Positions 26,499 through 34,788 of a stretch of DNA of 64,000 nt are shown piece after piece. The first letter of the stretch is position 1. Each line of letters starts with the position of its first letter. A model generated the notes under the pieces. The model saw only the letters and a program-made list of their open reading frames with translations. It was not told the DNA's origin and made no database searches. The position numbers and the translations under genes were made by a program. The DNA is taken from positions 124,001 through 188,000 of the forward strand of contig CANNDZ010000004.1 of NCBI GenBank assembly GCA_947503575.1, given 5' to 3'. The stretch comes from an uncultured Kordiimonas sp. GTDB lineage: Bacteria; Pseudomonadota; Alphaproteobacteria; Sphingomonadales; Kordiimonadaceae.

Positions 26499-27494
26499 AT
26501 GAGTGATAGCCCCACCATCAAGAAAGACACGGATATGATGACATTTCTGGAATTTGAGAAACCGATTGCTGAACTCGAAGGCAAAATCAGGGAACTCAAA
26601 AGCTTTTCTGGTGGTAGTGGGGACGTGGATATTTCGTCCGAGGTTGGCCAGCTTGAAACCAAGCTTGGTAAGCTTCTCAAAGAAACCTATGCGGGGCTGA
26701 CCCCAAGCCAGAAAATACAAGTGGCGCGTCACCCGGAACGCCCGCATTTTTCAGATATTGTTGATCATCTGTTTGAAGATTTTACCCCTTTAGGCGGTGA
26801 CCGGGCGTTTGGCGAAGATGCAGCCCTACAGGGTGGACTTGCCCGGTTTCGCGGTGAAGCCTGCATTGTGATGGGTCATGAAAAAGGGTCTGATACGGAA
26901 AGCCGCTTGAAGCACAATTTTGGAATGGCGCGACCGGAAGGCTACCGTAAAGCAATCCGTTTGATGGATATGGCCGATCGGTTTGGTCTGCCAATATTAA
27001 CGCTGGTGGATACATCCGGTGCTTACCCGGGTGTGGGCGCTGAAGAACGCGGGCAAGCAGAAGCCATCGCACGGTCCACCGACAAATGCCTGGGCGTGGA
27101 AACACCGATTGTTACCTGCATTGTTGGTGAAGGTGGTTCTGGCGGTGCTGTGGCAATCGCGGCGGGTAACCATGTGCTGATGATGGAACATGCGATTTAC
27201 TCGGTTATTTCGCCTGAAGGCTGCGCATCTATCCTTTGGCGCACCAATGATAAAGCGCAAGATGCGGCAATTGCTCTGAAAATTACCGCACAGGATTTAT
27301 TGAAGCTTGGCGTTATCGACGGCATTGTGCCCGAACCGCTGGGCGGTGCGCACCGGGACCCCGAGCGTGCGATGAATGTGCTGGGAGACAACATGGAAGC
27401 TGCCCTGCGTGATATGGCCGGACTGGATGGTGCGCGCCTTAAAGAACTGCGGCGTGAAAAATTCCTGGCAATTGGCGATAAAGGCATCAGCTAG
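26499..27494 (+). CDS. accA: acetyl-CoA carboxylase carboxyltransferase subunit alpha
   Basis: Transfers the carboxyl group from biotin carrier protein to acetyl-CoA, with AccD, at the first step of fatty-acid synthesis. The 331-residue protein has the family core TFLEFEKPIAELEGKI, GRPEGYRKA-like ARPEGYRKAIRLMDMADRF, TLVDTSGAYPGVGAEERGQ, and the GEGGSGGA oxyanion region. The Met pair at 26535/26538 matches the usual alphaproteobacterial start better than 26499; neither has a clear Shine-Dalgarno, so the first 12-13 residues are uncertain. Confidence 0.94.
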   Translation: MSDSPTIKKDTDMMTFLEFEKPIAELEGKIRELKSFSGGSGDVDISSEVGQLETKLGKLLKETYAGLTPSQKIQVARHPERPHFSDIVDHLFEDFTPLGGDRAFGEDAALQGGLARFRGEACIVMGHEKGSDTESRLKHNFGMARPEGYRKAIRLMDMADRFGLPILTLVDTSGAYPGVGAEERGQAEAIARSTDKCLGVETPIVTCIVGEGGSGGAVAIAAGNHVLMMEHAIYSVISPEGCASILWRTNDKAQDAAIALKITAQDLLKLGVIDGIVPEPLGGAHRDPERAMNVLGDNMEAALRDMAGLDGARLKELRREKFLAIGDKGIS

Positions 27495-28021
27495 CCTGCT
27501 CATCATGCCGCTCTGTTTTTGAAGCCTGCGGCGGTCCCGTAAAGCCAATGTAATATTTTTCTGCTAGCACAGTCCGGTAGGTGCGTGCGGTAAACGCGAA
27601 TCGGCGGCTTTACTGAACTTTTCTTTTATTGGGCGACACAACTGTATTCCTGCAGGGTCCGAGTCGTTCTTTCAGCCAGAAATAAACACTATATATTGTG
27701 GGGTGTTAAAAGTTTCTCCACTTTATCTTGACGAAAGACGTTTTTCGCCCTTATTCTGATCCCCGCAATAAACGAAGTCATAACCTGACTGGGGACACTG
27801 GGCGGTTAGCTTCGTAAGCTTTTGAAAATAAATAAAAAGTTGATTTTGTTCGACTTTTGTTCTCGGATCGGGGTATGCTTTGGTGTTTCCCGAAACAGAG
27901 AAGGAGTCTCCGGCCCGGATATTATCGGGGTAGAAAGGCTGGATTTTGCAAAGTCATTCATCGTCAGGGTCTGGATGCCAGGGTCTGAGCATTGGGGCGG
28001 ATCAGGGAGTAAGAGACAAAA
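27495..28021 (+). promoter_or_regulatory. 527-bp nrdA upstream region with paired NrdR boxes
   Basis: This gap holds the control region of nrdA. ACACTATATATTGTGG at 27686-27701 is a near-perfect NrdR box (consensus acaCwAtATaTwGtgt). A second, weaker box CCACTTTATCTTGACG lies at 27718-27733, exactly 32 bp downstream, the three-turn spacing expected for paired NrdR sites. The second box overlaps a possible -35 TTGACG (27728-27733) with TATTCT 18 bp on. An inverted pair GTAAAGCC (27539-27546)/GGCTTTAC (27606-27613) lies further upstream. The leader is nearly 250 bp; a 70-codon open frame at 27822 overlaps the nrdA start and is not convincing. Confidence 0.75.
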
Positions 28022-29854
28022 ATGTTTGAAGTAACGCATTTCGAACGTGGTGGCGCGGTAGAAATTGACCGCAGCAAAGACGATCTTCTCACGGACTTTG
28101 GCAAGGAAACACTCACCGACAGGTATTTGATGCCTGGCGAAACCTATCAGGATTTGTTTGCCCGCGTTGCTGCATTTTACGGCGACGATGCAGCGCATTC
28201 GCAGCGGCTTTATAACTATATTTCAAACCTGTGGTTTATGCCGGCAACGCCTGTTCTGTCCAACGGTGGTACCAATCGCGGTTTGCCTATTAGTTGTTTT
28301 TTGAACGAAGCTCAAGACAAGCTGGGGTCTATTGTCGACTTGTGGACCGAAAATGTCTGGCTGGCTTCTAAAGGCGGCGGTATTGGGTCTTATTGGGGAA
28401 ATTTGCGCTCTATCGGCGAAATGGTTGGTGGTGTTGGTAAAACCAGCGGCATTATTCCCTTTGTGCGGGTGATGGACAGCCTGACGCTCGCGATTTCGCA
28501 AGGGTCTTTGCGCCGTGGCTCTGCGGCAATTTACCTGCCGGTTAGCCATCCTGAAATTGAAGAGTTTGCAGAACTGCGCCGTCCAACCGGCGGTGACCCA
28601 AACCGTAAAACGCCAAACCTGCACCACGGTGTGCTGATTTCTGATGCCTTCATGCGCGCTGTGGAAGCCGATGAAGACTGGGCGCTGACCAGCCCCAAGG
28701 ATGGCCACGTCGTGCGGACGGTGTCCGCGCGGGCGCTTTGGATACGCTTGCTGACAGCGCGGGTTGAAACTGGCGAGCCTTATTTCATCTTCTCGGATAC
28801 GGTCAACAACCAGATGCCGGAGCACCACAAGCTGGCTGGTTTGACCGTCAAGACTTCGAACTTGTGTGCAGAAATTACGTTGCCAACCGGGCTGGATCAT
28901 TTGGGTAATGAACGTACGGCGGTTTGCTGCCTGTCCAGCCTCAACCTGGAGCATTACAAAGAGTGGAAGGATAACAAGGACTTCATTCCGGACGTGATGC
29001 GCTTCCTTGACAATGTGCTGCAGGACTTTATTGACCGTGCCCCCAGCGAGATGGCAAAGGCGCGCTATTCTGCCATGCGTGAACGTTCTGTTGGGCTTGG
29101 CGTTATGGGTTTCCACAGTTTCCTGCAGAACAATATGATACCGTTTGAAAGCAGCATGGCGAAGTCTTGGAACTTCAACATTTTCAAGCATATCGAAAAA
29201 GAAGTGAACCGCGCGTCCGAAGCGTTGGCGTTTGAACGTGGTCCCTGTCCTGATGCGGCTGACTATGGCATGATGGAGCGTTTTTCTAACAAAACCGCGA
29301 TTGCGCCAACAGCGTCTATCTCTACAATTTGTGGCGGCGCAAGCCCAGGAATTGAGCCCATAGCTGCCAACAGCTACAACCAGAAAACCCTGTCTGGAAA
29401 CTTCATTGTGCGCAACCAGGCGCTGACCCGACTTCTGGAAGAAAAAGGGCAAAACACGGAAGAGATCTGGACATCAATTACCGTCAACGAAGGGTCCGTG
29501 CAGCATCTTGATTTCCTGGATCAACATGAAAAAGATGTGTTCAAAACTGCGTTTGAACTGGATCAGCGCTGGGTGGTTGAACTGGCGGCTGACCGCGCAC
29601 CACACATCAGTCAGGCGCAGTCTGTGAACATCTTCCTGCCAGCAGATGTGCACAAACGCGATTTGCATCAAATTCATTATCAGGCATGGAAAAAAGGCCT
29701 GAAAAGCCTGTATTACTGCCGCTCTAAATCAATACAGCGCGCAGAGGTAATTGCCACCGGGTCTACCAAGGGCACAAAACGCGAGCAGGAACGCCAGCTT
29801 GAATTGATGGCGGCGGAAACTGCCGACTATGAAGAATGCCTGGCTTGCCAATAA
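28022..29854 (+). CDS. nrdA: ribonucleoside-diphosphate reductase, large (alpha) subunit
   Basis: Catalytic subunit of class I ribonucleotide reductase, making dNDPs. In the 610-residue chain the redox cysteines are C92 (ISCFL) and C302/C303 (VCCLSSLNL); the thiyl-radical site is N280-L-C282-A-E284. The C-terminal shuttle pair is C606 and C609 (EECLACQ). The chain starts directly with a short leader and the barrel, so the roughly 90-residue N-terminal ATP-cone that gives dATP feedback in E. coli NrdA is absent. Its partner nrdB is 2.8 kb downstream rather than adjacent. NrdR-type sites lie upstream. Confidence 0.95.
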   Translation: MFEVTHFERGGAVEIDRSKDDLLTDFGKETLTDRYLMPGETYQDLFARVAAFYGDDAAHSQRLYNYISNLWFMPATPVLSNGGTNRGLPISCFLNEAQDKLGSIVDLWTENVWLASKGGGIGSYWGNLRSIGEMVGGVGKTSGIIPFVRVMDSLTLAISQGSLRRGSAAIYLPVSHPEIEEFAELRRPTGGDPNRKTPNLHHGVLISDAFMRAVEADEDWALTSPKDGHVVRTVSARALWIRLLTARVETGEPYFIFSDTVNNQMPEHHKLAGLTVKTSNLCAEITLPTGLDHLGNERTAVCCLSSLNLEHYKEWKDNKDFIPDVMRFLDNVLQDFIDRAPSEMAKARYSAMRERSVGLGVMGFHSFLQNNMIPFESSMAKSWNFNIFKHIEKEVNRASEALAFERGPCPDAADYGMMERFSNKTAIAPTASISTICGGASPGIEPIAANSYNQKTLSGNFIVRNQALTRLLEEKGQNTEEIWTSITVNEGSVQHLDFLDQHEKDVFKTAFELDQRWVVELAADRAPHISQAQSVNIFLPADVHKRDLHQIHYQAWKKGLKSLYYCRSKSIQRAEVIATGSTKGTKREQERQLELMAAETADYEECLACQ

Positions 29855-29880
29855 CGCTTTGACCAAACAAAATAGACAAG

Positions 29881-29913
29881 CGCGCTGCAGTCATTGATTG
29901 CGGCGCGTTTTTT
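29881..29913 (+). terminator. rho-independent terminator of nrdA
   Basis: CGCGCTGCA (29881-29889) pairs with TGCGGCGCG (29899-29907) with one G-U pair, followed by six T residues (29908-29913). It sits about 25 bp after the nrdA stop, which indicates that nrdA is transcribed without nrdB. Confidence 0.8.
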
Positions 29914-30090
29914 ATTGAGCGCCGGAACTGTTTTTTCCGGTGATTTACTGTTCCAGGCAACTGCAGTTGCACCGCATTTTTGCATGCCTTTTCACTGTTT
30001 CTTTACCTCTTTCCTTTCCACTGACATGGGGTCAGAAGCCGCATTTCAATGTATGTGCACGCACATCTGGTGGTTTGCGATGGAGGAATG

Positions 30091-31332
30091 ATGAAACGGT
30101 TACCTATGTATCTTGCGGTAGGGGCCGCAAGCTTTTTAGTTGCAGCACCGCTGCAGGCAGATGATAAGCCTCAACAGGCCACGGATATTGCAGAATGGTT
30201 TTCGAAAGGTGATGCAGGTATCGATTTTCGGTATCGGCTTGAGACTGCGGATCAGGAAAACCTGCCCCTTAATTCCACTGCCTCTACGCTGTTAACGAAG
30301 CTGCACTTCACAACTGCTTCCTGGTCAGGGTTCAGCGCATACGCTGAATTTGCCAATGTCACTATCATCGGGGAAGAAACCTATAACGATACGATCAATG
30401 GCCGTATCCGCCGCCCCGTGATCGCTGACCCTGAGGGAACAGAAGTCAGCCAAGCCTATCTGGCTTATAAAGCCGGTGCCGTAACGCTGAAAGCAGGGCG
30501 GCAGGGGTTTAATATGGACAACCAGCGCTTTATCGGAACCGTCGCTTTTCGCCAGAATGATCAGACCTTCGATGCTGGCTCGTTAACCTATGCCCCGAAC
30601 AAAGAGTTTAAGGCTTTCTATAGCTATGTCTGGAACGTAAACCGTATTTTTGGTGACGATAGCCCCCGGGGTGACCTTGATAGCAACCTGCATATCTTCA
30701 ACACCGCATACACCGGCAGCAAACTTGGCAAGCTGTCAGCATACGCTTATTTGCTGGATTTTAACGATGCGGGCGCCTTTGGTCTGTCATCAGCCACTTT
30801 TGGTGCGCGCTTTAGCGGAAAACAAGCTGCCAGTGATACCGTGAGCGTGTCCTATACTGCAGAGTATGCGCGTCAGACCGACTACAAAGACAATCCAGCT
30901 GACTTTGCAGCGGATTATCTGCACGGCGACTTGTCGTTGGCGGTGGCCGGTTTCACCGGTGGGGTCGCTTACGAAAAGTTAGGCAGCGACGATGGTTCTG
31001 CGTTTCAAACGCCGCTAGCAACCCTTCATAAATTTAATGGCTGGGCAGACGTATTCCTAACCACACCGGCAAATGGTCTTCAAGATATGAATGTTTCGCT
31101 GTCATATCGGGTGCCGGGCGAAAGTGGCTTATCAGGCATGCTTTTAAAAGCTATTTATCACGACTTTTCTGCAGATGTGGGTGGGCAAAATTATGGTGAC
31201 GAATGGGGTTTCTTGATTTCGAAGAAACTGAATAAGACGTTCACAGCATCCGCCAAGGCGGCGTTTTACAATGCAGATGAGTTCGCGACCGACACAACAA
31301 GGTTTTGGTTCACGCTGGGTGCCAAGTTTTAA
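30091..31332 (+). CDS. outer-membrane porin, alginate-export-like family
   Basis: A 413-residue beta-barrel protein. A signal peptide (MKRLPMYLAVGAASFLVAAPLQA) is followed by alternating amphipathic strands, the family-typical AGRQGFNMDNQRFIGTVAFRQNDQTFDA segment, and a terminal strand ending FWFTLGAKF with C-terminal Phe. The closest family I recognise is the alginate_exp / DUF1302-like porin group. I start at 30091; GGAGGA lies immediately upstream (an adjacent ATG at 30088 is too close to it). It stands alone between nrdA's terminator and the minus-strand dehydratase; the solute is unknown. Confidence 0.75.
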   Translation: MKRLPMYLAVGAASFLVAAPLQADDKPQQATDIAEWFSKGDAGIDFRYRLETADQENLPLNSTASTLLTKLHFTTASWSGFSAYAEFANVTIIGEETYNDTINGRIRRPVIADPEGTEVSQAYLAYKAGAVTLKAGRQGFNMDNQRFIGTVAFRQNDQTFDAGSLTYAPNKEFKAFYSYVWNVNRIFGDDSPRGDLDSNLHIFNTAYTGSKLGKLSAYAYLLDFNDAGAFGLSSATFGARFSGKQAASDTVSVSYTAEYARQTDYKDNPADFAADYLHGDLSLAVAGFTGGVAYEKLGSDDGSAFQTPLATLHKFNGWADVFLTTPANGLQDMNVSLSYRVPGESGLSGMLLKAIYHDFSADVGGQNYGDEWGFLISKKLNKTFTASAKAAFYNADEFATDTTRFWFTLGAKF

Positions 31333-32306
31333 TCGTCTGCGATGAGGGCTCTGATCTGGTCTTGGGCAATATTGCCGCCGCATAACAGCACCACAGTGGT
31401 TTGCCCTGCAATCTGCTGTGCAACCTGCTGATAGCCCGCCAATGCCAAGGCGGCTGAGCCCTCAACCACCATGCCTTCACCAAATGCCAGAAGACGAAAT
31501 GCATCCTCGATCGATGTTTCGTCACATAGCAGCAATTCATCAATCACTGCTGTCGCGAGTGGCAGGGTGATCGTGCCGTCGTCAATCCCGCCGGCCACTG
31601 CATCGGCCAATGTGGGTAGGTGATCGGTTTCAACGATACGTCCGGCCTTGATGGATGCATCCAACGCCGCAGAGTTTTTGGCTGACACACCCCACACCCG
31701 GGTTTCCGGCCGTGCGGTTTTCAGCACCGCGCCTATGCCGCTAACAAGGCCGCCGCCACCAAGCGAAATGAAAATATTGTCGATGGGTTTATGATCGAAT
31801 TGGTCCAGAAGTTCTATACCAATAGAGCCTTGGCCCGCGACCACATCAGCGTCGTCATAGGGCGACATGTAGATATAGCCATCTTCTTCAGCGAGCGCCT
31901 GTGCATGTTTCTCTGATGCGCCGGCTTCCTCACCATACAGCACCGGGTGCGCACCGGTTTGGCGAATACGATCCAGCTTTATGGGGGATACGGTTTCAGG
32001 TAGAACAACTGTCATATCCAAACCCAAACTTGCTGCGGCTGTGCCTGCACCAATGCCATGGTTCCCGGAAGACGCTGTGACAAATTTGGGGGCATTGCCG
32101 TGTATGGAGGATACCACTTTGGTTAGTTTGCTCATTGCACCACGAATTTTAAAAGAACCTGTGCGCTGAAAGTTTTCCGCTTTATAAAATAGCGTATCAA
32201 ACAGGCCTCTGCTTTTTAGCGCAGGCGTTAGCACAATATGACTTTTGATTCGGCTATGGGCGGCATGGGCTGCTTCATTGATTTCTGCGACTGATGGCGC
32301 GACCAT
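31329..32306 (-). CDS. threonine/serine dehydratase (PLP-dependent)
   Basis: A fold-type II PLP enzyme of about 325 residues. The PLP lysine lies in GSFKIRGA, the phosphate-contacting loop is ASSGNHG, and the glycine-rich SLGGGGLVSGIG holds the cofactor phosphate. Without an ACT regulatory domain it resembles catabolic threonine dehydratase or serine/threonine racemase-type enzymes more than biosynthetic IlvA. I use the Met at 32306 because AAGGA lies eight bases upstream; the first in-frame Met at 32312 is too close to that site. Its 3' end overlaps the porin stop by 4 bp, convergently. Confidence 0.88.
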   Translation of the reverse strand: MVAPSVAEINEAAHAAHSRIKSHIVLTPALKSRGLFDTLFYKAENFQRTGSFKIRGAMSKLTKVVSSIHGNAPKFVTASSGNHGIGAGTAAASLGLDMTVVLPETVSPIKLDRIRQTGAHPVLYGEEAGASEKHAQALAEEDGYIYMSPYDDADVVAGQGSIGIELLDQFDHKPIDNIFISLGGGGLVSGIGAVLKTARPETRVWGVSAKNSAALDASIKAGRIVETDHLPTLADAVAGGIDDGTITLPLATAVIDELLLCDETSIEDAFRLLAFGEGMVVEGSAALALAGYQQVAQQIAGQTTVVLLCGGNIAQDQIRALIADD

Positions 32307-32312
32307 AAGCAT

Positions 32313-32634
32313 ATTCCTTGGTGCTAGTGTTTCTTCAGATTAGTCAGTTTTGCCCGATGGGTTCAATCCATATGATTGTCATAAGTTTCCCTGACATTTT
32401 GTCGCGGCACTTTTTATAGCCAGTTAAGCAATTGATATTGTTGCTATATCGCAAGCTTACGCTTGTCTTGGTGATACTTGATTGGTAAAAACGCAAAATA
32501 TTGTGTTTGAACATTTCCTATATACCAAATGCGGTAGTATAGTGGTGCCAATTCGCGCATTGACGCACACCCGATATAATTATTCATGCTGTTGCCCAAC
32601 TTGGGCCCAAAAAAACATGTGAGAGAGGCCGCCA
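32313..32634 (+). promoter_or_regulatory. 322-bp nrdB upstream region with NrdR-box-like site
   Basis: ACGCAAAATATTGTGT at 32491-32506 matches the NrdR box consensus at 14 of 16 positions. TATAGT at 32538-32543 is a plausible -10 element about 90 bp before nrdB, placing the box upstream of or over the promoter. A second box at the expected 31-32 bp offset is at best weak (ATACCAAATGCGGTAG, 32522-32537, half the positions). A separate imperfect dyad TTGCTATATCGCAA lies at 32441-32454. Confidence 0.6.
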
Positions 32635-33621
32635 ATGGAACAAACTGATGTACTTGAAAACAGCAACCTGCTGACAGAACGCCATGTTTATAAACCATTT
32701 AAATACCCGTGGGCCTATGAGGCATGGCTAACGCAGCAGCAAGTGCATTGGTTGCCAGAGGAAGTGCCGCTGGCGGAAGACGTGCGGGATTGGGCACGCA
32801 ATCTGAACGAATCAGAAAAGAACCTGCTGACACAGATTTTTCGCTTTTTCACCCAAAGCGATATCGAAGTAAACAATTGCTACATGAAGCATTACACCAA
32901 GGTGTTTAAACCCACCGAGGTTCAGATGATGCTGTCGGCTTTTTCCAATATGGAAACCATCCATATTGCAGCTTACAGTCATTTGCTAGACACCATTGGC
33001 ATGCCAGAAACTGAATATTCAGCCTTCCTCCGTTACAAGGAAATGAAGGATAAATATGATTTCATGCAGCAGTTTAATTCGGATGACCTGCGCTCCACGG
33101 CGGTGACGCTGGCGGTGTTTGGTGCCTTCACCGAAGGGCTGCAACTGTTCGCAAGCTTTGCCATGCTTCTGAATTTCCCGCGTTTCAATAAAATGAAAGG
33201 CATGGGGCAGATTGTGAGTTGGTCAGTGCGCGATGAAAGCCTGCACTGTGACAATATGGTGAAATTGTTCCGCACCTTGATTAGCGAAAACCCGCACTTG
33301 TGGGATGAGAGCCTACAACAGGAATTACTGGATGCCTGCCGCACGATTGTAGAGCATGAAGATGCCTTCATCGACCTTGCGTTTGGACTGGGCCCGATTG
33401 AAGGGCTGACGCCTGAAGATGTGAAGCAATACATCCGCTACATTGCCGACCGGCGCTTGCTACAGCTTGGTCTGGAAGAAGAATATCATGTGGAAGCAAA
33501 TCCACTGCCGTGGCTCGATAGCATGCTGAATGCCGTCGAGCACACCAACTTCTTTGAAAACCGCGCCACTGAATATTCCAAGGCAGCAACGCGCGGCAAC
33601 TGGGAAGAAGCTTTCGCGTAA
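32635..33621 (+). CDS. nrdB: ribonucleoside-diphosphate reductase, small (beta) subunit
   Basis: Radical-generating di-iron subunit, 328 residues. Ligands can be placed at D76 (QSDIEVNN), E107 and H110 (METIHIAAY), E167 (FTEGLQLF), E201 and H204 (RDESLHCDN). The radical tyrosine is Y114, in the E-x-x-H-x-x-x-Y arrangement, so this is a tyrosyl-radical enzyme rather than a Phe-containing class Ic one. It pairs with the nrdA upstream although they are separate transcripts. Confidence 0.95.
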   Translation: MEQTDVLENSNLLTERHVYKPFKYPWAYEAWLTQQQVHWLPEEVPLAEDVRDWARNLNESEKNLLTQIFRFFTQSDIEVNNCYMKHYTKVFKPTEVQMMLSAFSNMETIHIAAYSHLLDTIGMPETEYSAFLRYKEMKDKYDFMQQFNSDDLRSTAVTLAVFGAFTEGLQLFASFAMLLNFPRFNKMKGMGQIVSWSVRDESLHCDNMVKLFRTLISENPHLWDESLQQELLDACRTIVEHEDAFIDLAFGLGPIEGLTPEDVKQYIRYIADRRLLQLGLEEEYHVEANPLPWLDSMLNAVEHTNFFENRATEYSKAATRGNWEEAFA

Positions 33622-33650
33622 ACTGCTTTGGCGCAATATCAGGCGCCTAA

Positions 33651-33704
33651 CTAAAAAAGCAGCGCCCGGATAACTCGAAACTCAACTCGAAACAATCCGG
33701 GCGC
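33651..33704 (-). terminator. terminator of the minus-strand secreted protein gene
   Basis: A perfect 10-bp inverted repeat, GCGCCCGGAT (33662-33671) and ATCCGGGCGC (33695-33704), encloses a 23-base loop. On the minus strand it is followed by GC and then a T run (A residues near 33654-33659 on the plus strand), so it serves the leftward gene ending at 33775. The loop itself consists of AACTCGAAAC repeated twice with two bases between. Confidence 0.75.
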
Positions 33705-33774
33705 CGCAGTGACCGGCGACACTGGACAGGCTAGCGAGGACAAGCCTGTATAAATGCCACCGCTCCCCAATAGT

Positions 33775-34680
33775 TTACCAGTCGCGACCATCCACCCACT
33801 GTGGCCGCTCGCGTGATCCCCTGCGCCGTGGTGCGGGGTCTATATCATCAAAATCATACACATCTGCCCTGTAGGGCGCGGTGCTGCGCGTAACTGTGTA
33901 GTGCGCCGCGAGCGAGGCATAAAACTGGTCGGCGCGGGCATTGATGGTGCGGGCCAGTGTTCCTGATAAATTGCGCAGGTTTTCTGTGTGAATTTCATGA
34001 GCCAGTGTTTCCCGGTAGTGGCCGCCAGCCTGCGAAAACAGACGGGCAACTGTGCTGTTGGGATAATTGTTGGACGGCACGACACCGCAATTGGTCAGCG
34101 CCTGCAGGTCTTGCCCATACCGGTAACTTTCCGCGGCATGAATGCGGACGGCATCATTATAGGTGCCTATGCCCCGCATCTGTACTGTCAGTTGATAGTC
34201 CGCAACCGCAACCCCTTTTTCGGTCACTCGGGTATAGGTGGCCCGTTTATGAACCCCGCACTGCCCGGGCGTATAGCGATAGCGTTTTTTGTATTTTTTA
34301 TTGCGCCGATCCACGTCTGTTATGTGAAACGACAGGGTATAATCCACAAGCTGCGCCTGCACCGCCATGTCGGCATCGCGGCGACGTGGCACCAGCACAA
34401 TATTGGGTGGCAGTATGCGGGCAAGCCTGTTGCGGATATAGACATCTTCTCCATCGGTTCGGGTCGCCCTGCCGGTGCGGCCCTTTTCAAAGTCAACAAA
34501 AACACGGAACGGATGACCAGCCCGAAAATCATGGTCGATCGGGTCAACAGAATAGGGTGTAACAGAAGCATTTGCCGATGGAGACAGGGCCGTTGCGGCA
34601 AAAACCAAACCAGCAATCAATGCACCGGTTTTATTTCCGGCTGCTGGTTTTTTGGCGCGCGTTCTGTCAATCAACGTCAT
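33775..34680 (-). CDS. secreted hypothetical protein, 301 aa
   Basis: I do not recognise the family. A basic N-terminus and hydrophobic helix (about 18-40, ending SPSANAS) indicate export. Residues about 55-150 alternate strands with many Arg and Asp (ADMAVQAQLVDYTLSFHITD), and 205-250 form a helix with an HYRETLAHEIHTENL segment. Two cysteines (GQCGV and TNCGV) could pair. The C-terminus is an Arg/Asp/Pro-rich tail. The HxxxxxHE-like spacing in the helix is not a zinc-protease HExxH motif. AAGGA precedes the ATG by nine bases. It follows secA on the same strand after about 110 bp. Confidence 0.65.
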   Translation of the reverse strand: MTLIDRTRAKKPAAGNKTGALIAGLVFAATALSPSANASVTPYSVDPIDHDFRAGHPFRVFVDFEKGRTGRATRTDGEDVYIRNRLARILPPNIVLVPRRRDADMAVQAQLVDYTLSFHITDVDRRNKKYKKRYRYTPGQCGVHKRATYTRVTEKGVAVADYQLTVQMRGIGTYNDAVRIHAAESYRYGQDLQALTNCGVVPSNNYPNSTVARLFSQAGGHYRETLAHEIHTENLRNLSGTLARTINARADQFYASLAAHYTVTRSTAPYRADVYDFDDIDPAPRRRGSRERPQWVDGRDW

Positions 34681-34788
34681 GGCTCTTATCCTTCGCTAGT
34701 GTGATGTTACCCTAGGGAAGGCGAGCTTATGGAAAGCTGATTGGGTCGTTCATATGGCGTTCAGTTGTAACCTTCAGCGCTGAAAGAG

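Noticed and set aside
27822-28034. 70-codon open frame overlapping the nrdA start
   Set aside because: It has no Shine-Dalgarno, overlaps nrdA out of frame and lies in the leader of a clearly regulated gene.
28223-29452. Long minus-strand open frame (409 codons) within nrdA
   Set aside because: It is entirely antisense to nrdA with Arg/His/Asn-rich composition typical of an antisense shadow.
32522-32537. Second NrdR box upstream of nrdB
   Set aside because: Only about half the positions agree with the consensus; noted in the region entry but not claimed.
32635-33621. NrdB as a class Ic (Phe, Mn/Fe) enzyme
   Set aside because: Y114 is present at the radical position four residues after H110, so a tyrosyl-radical enzyme is expected.
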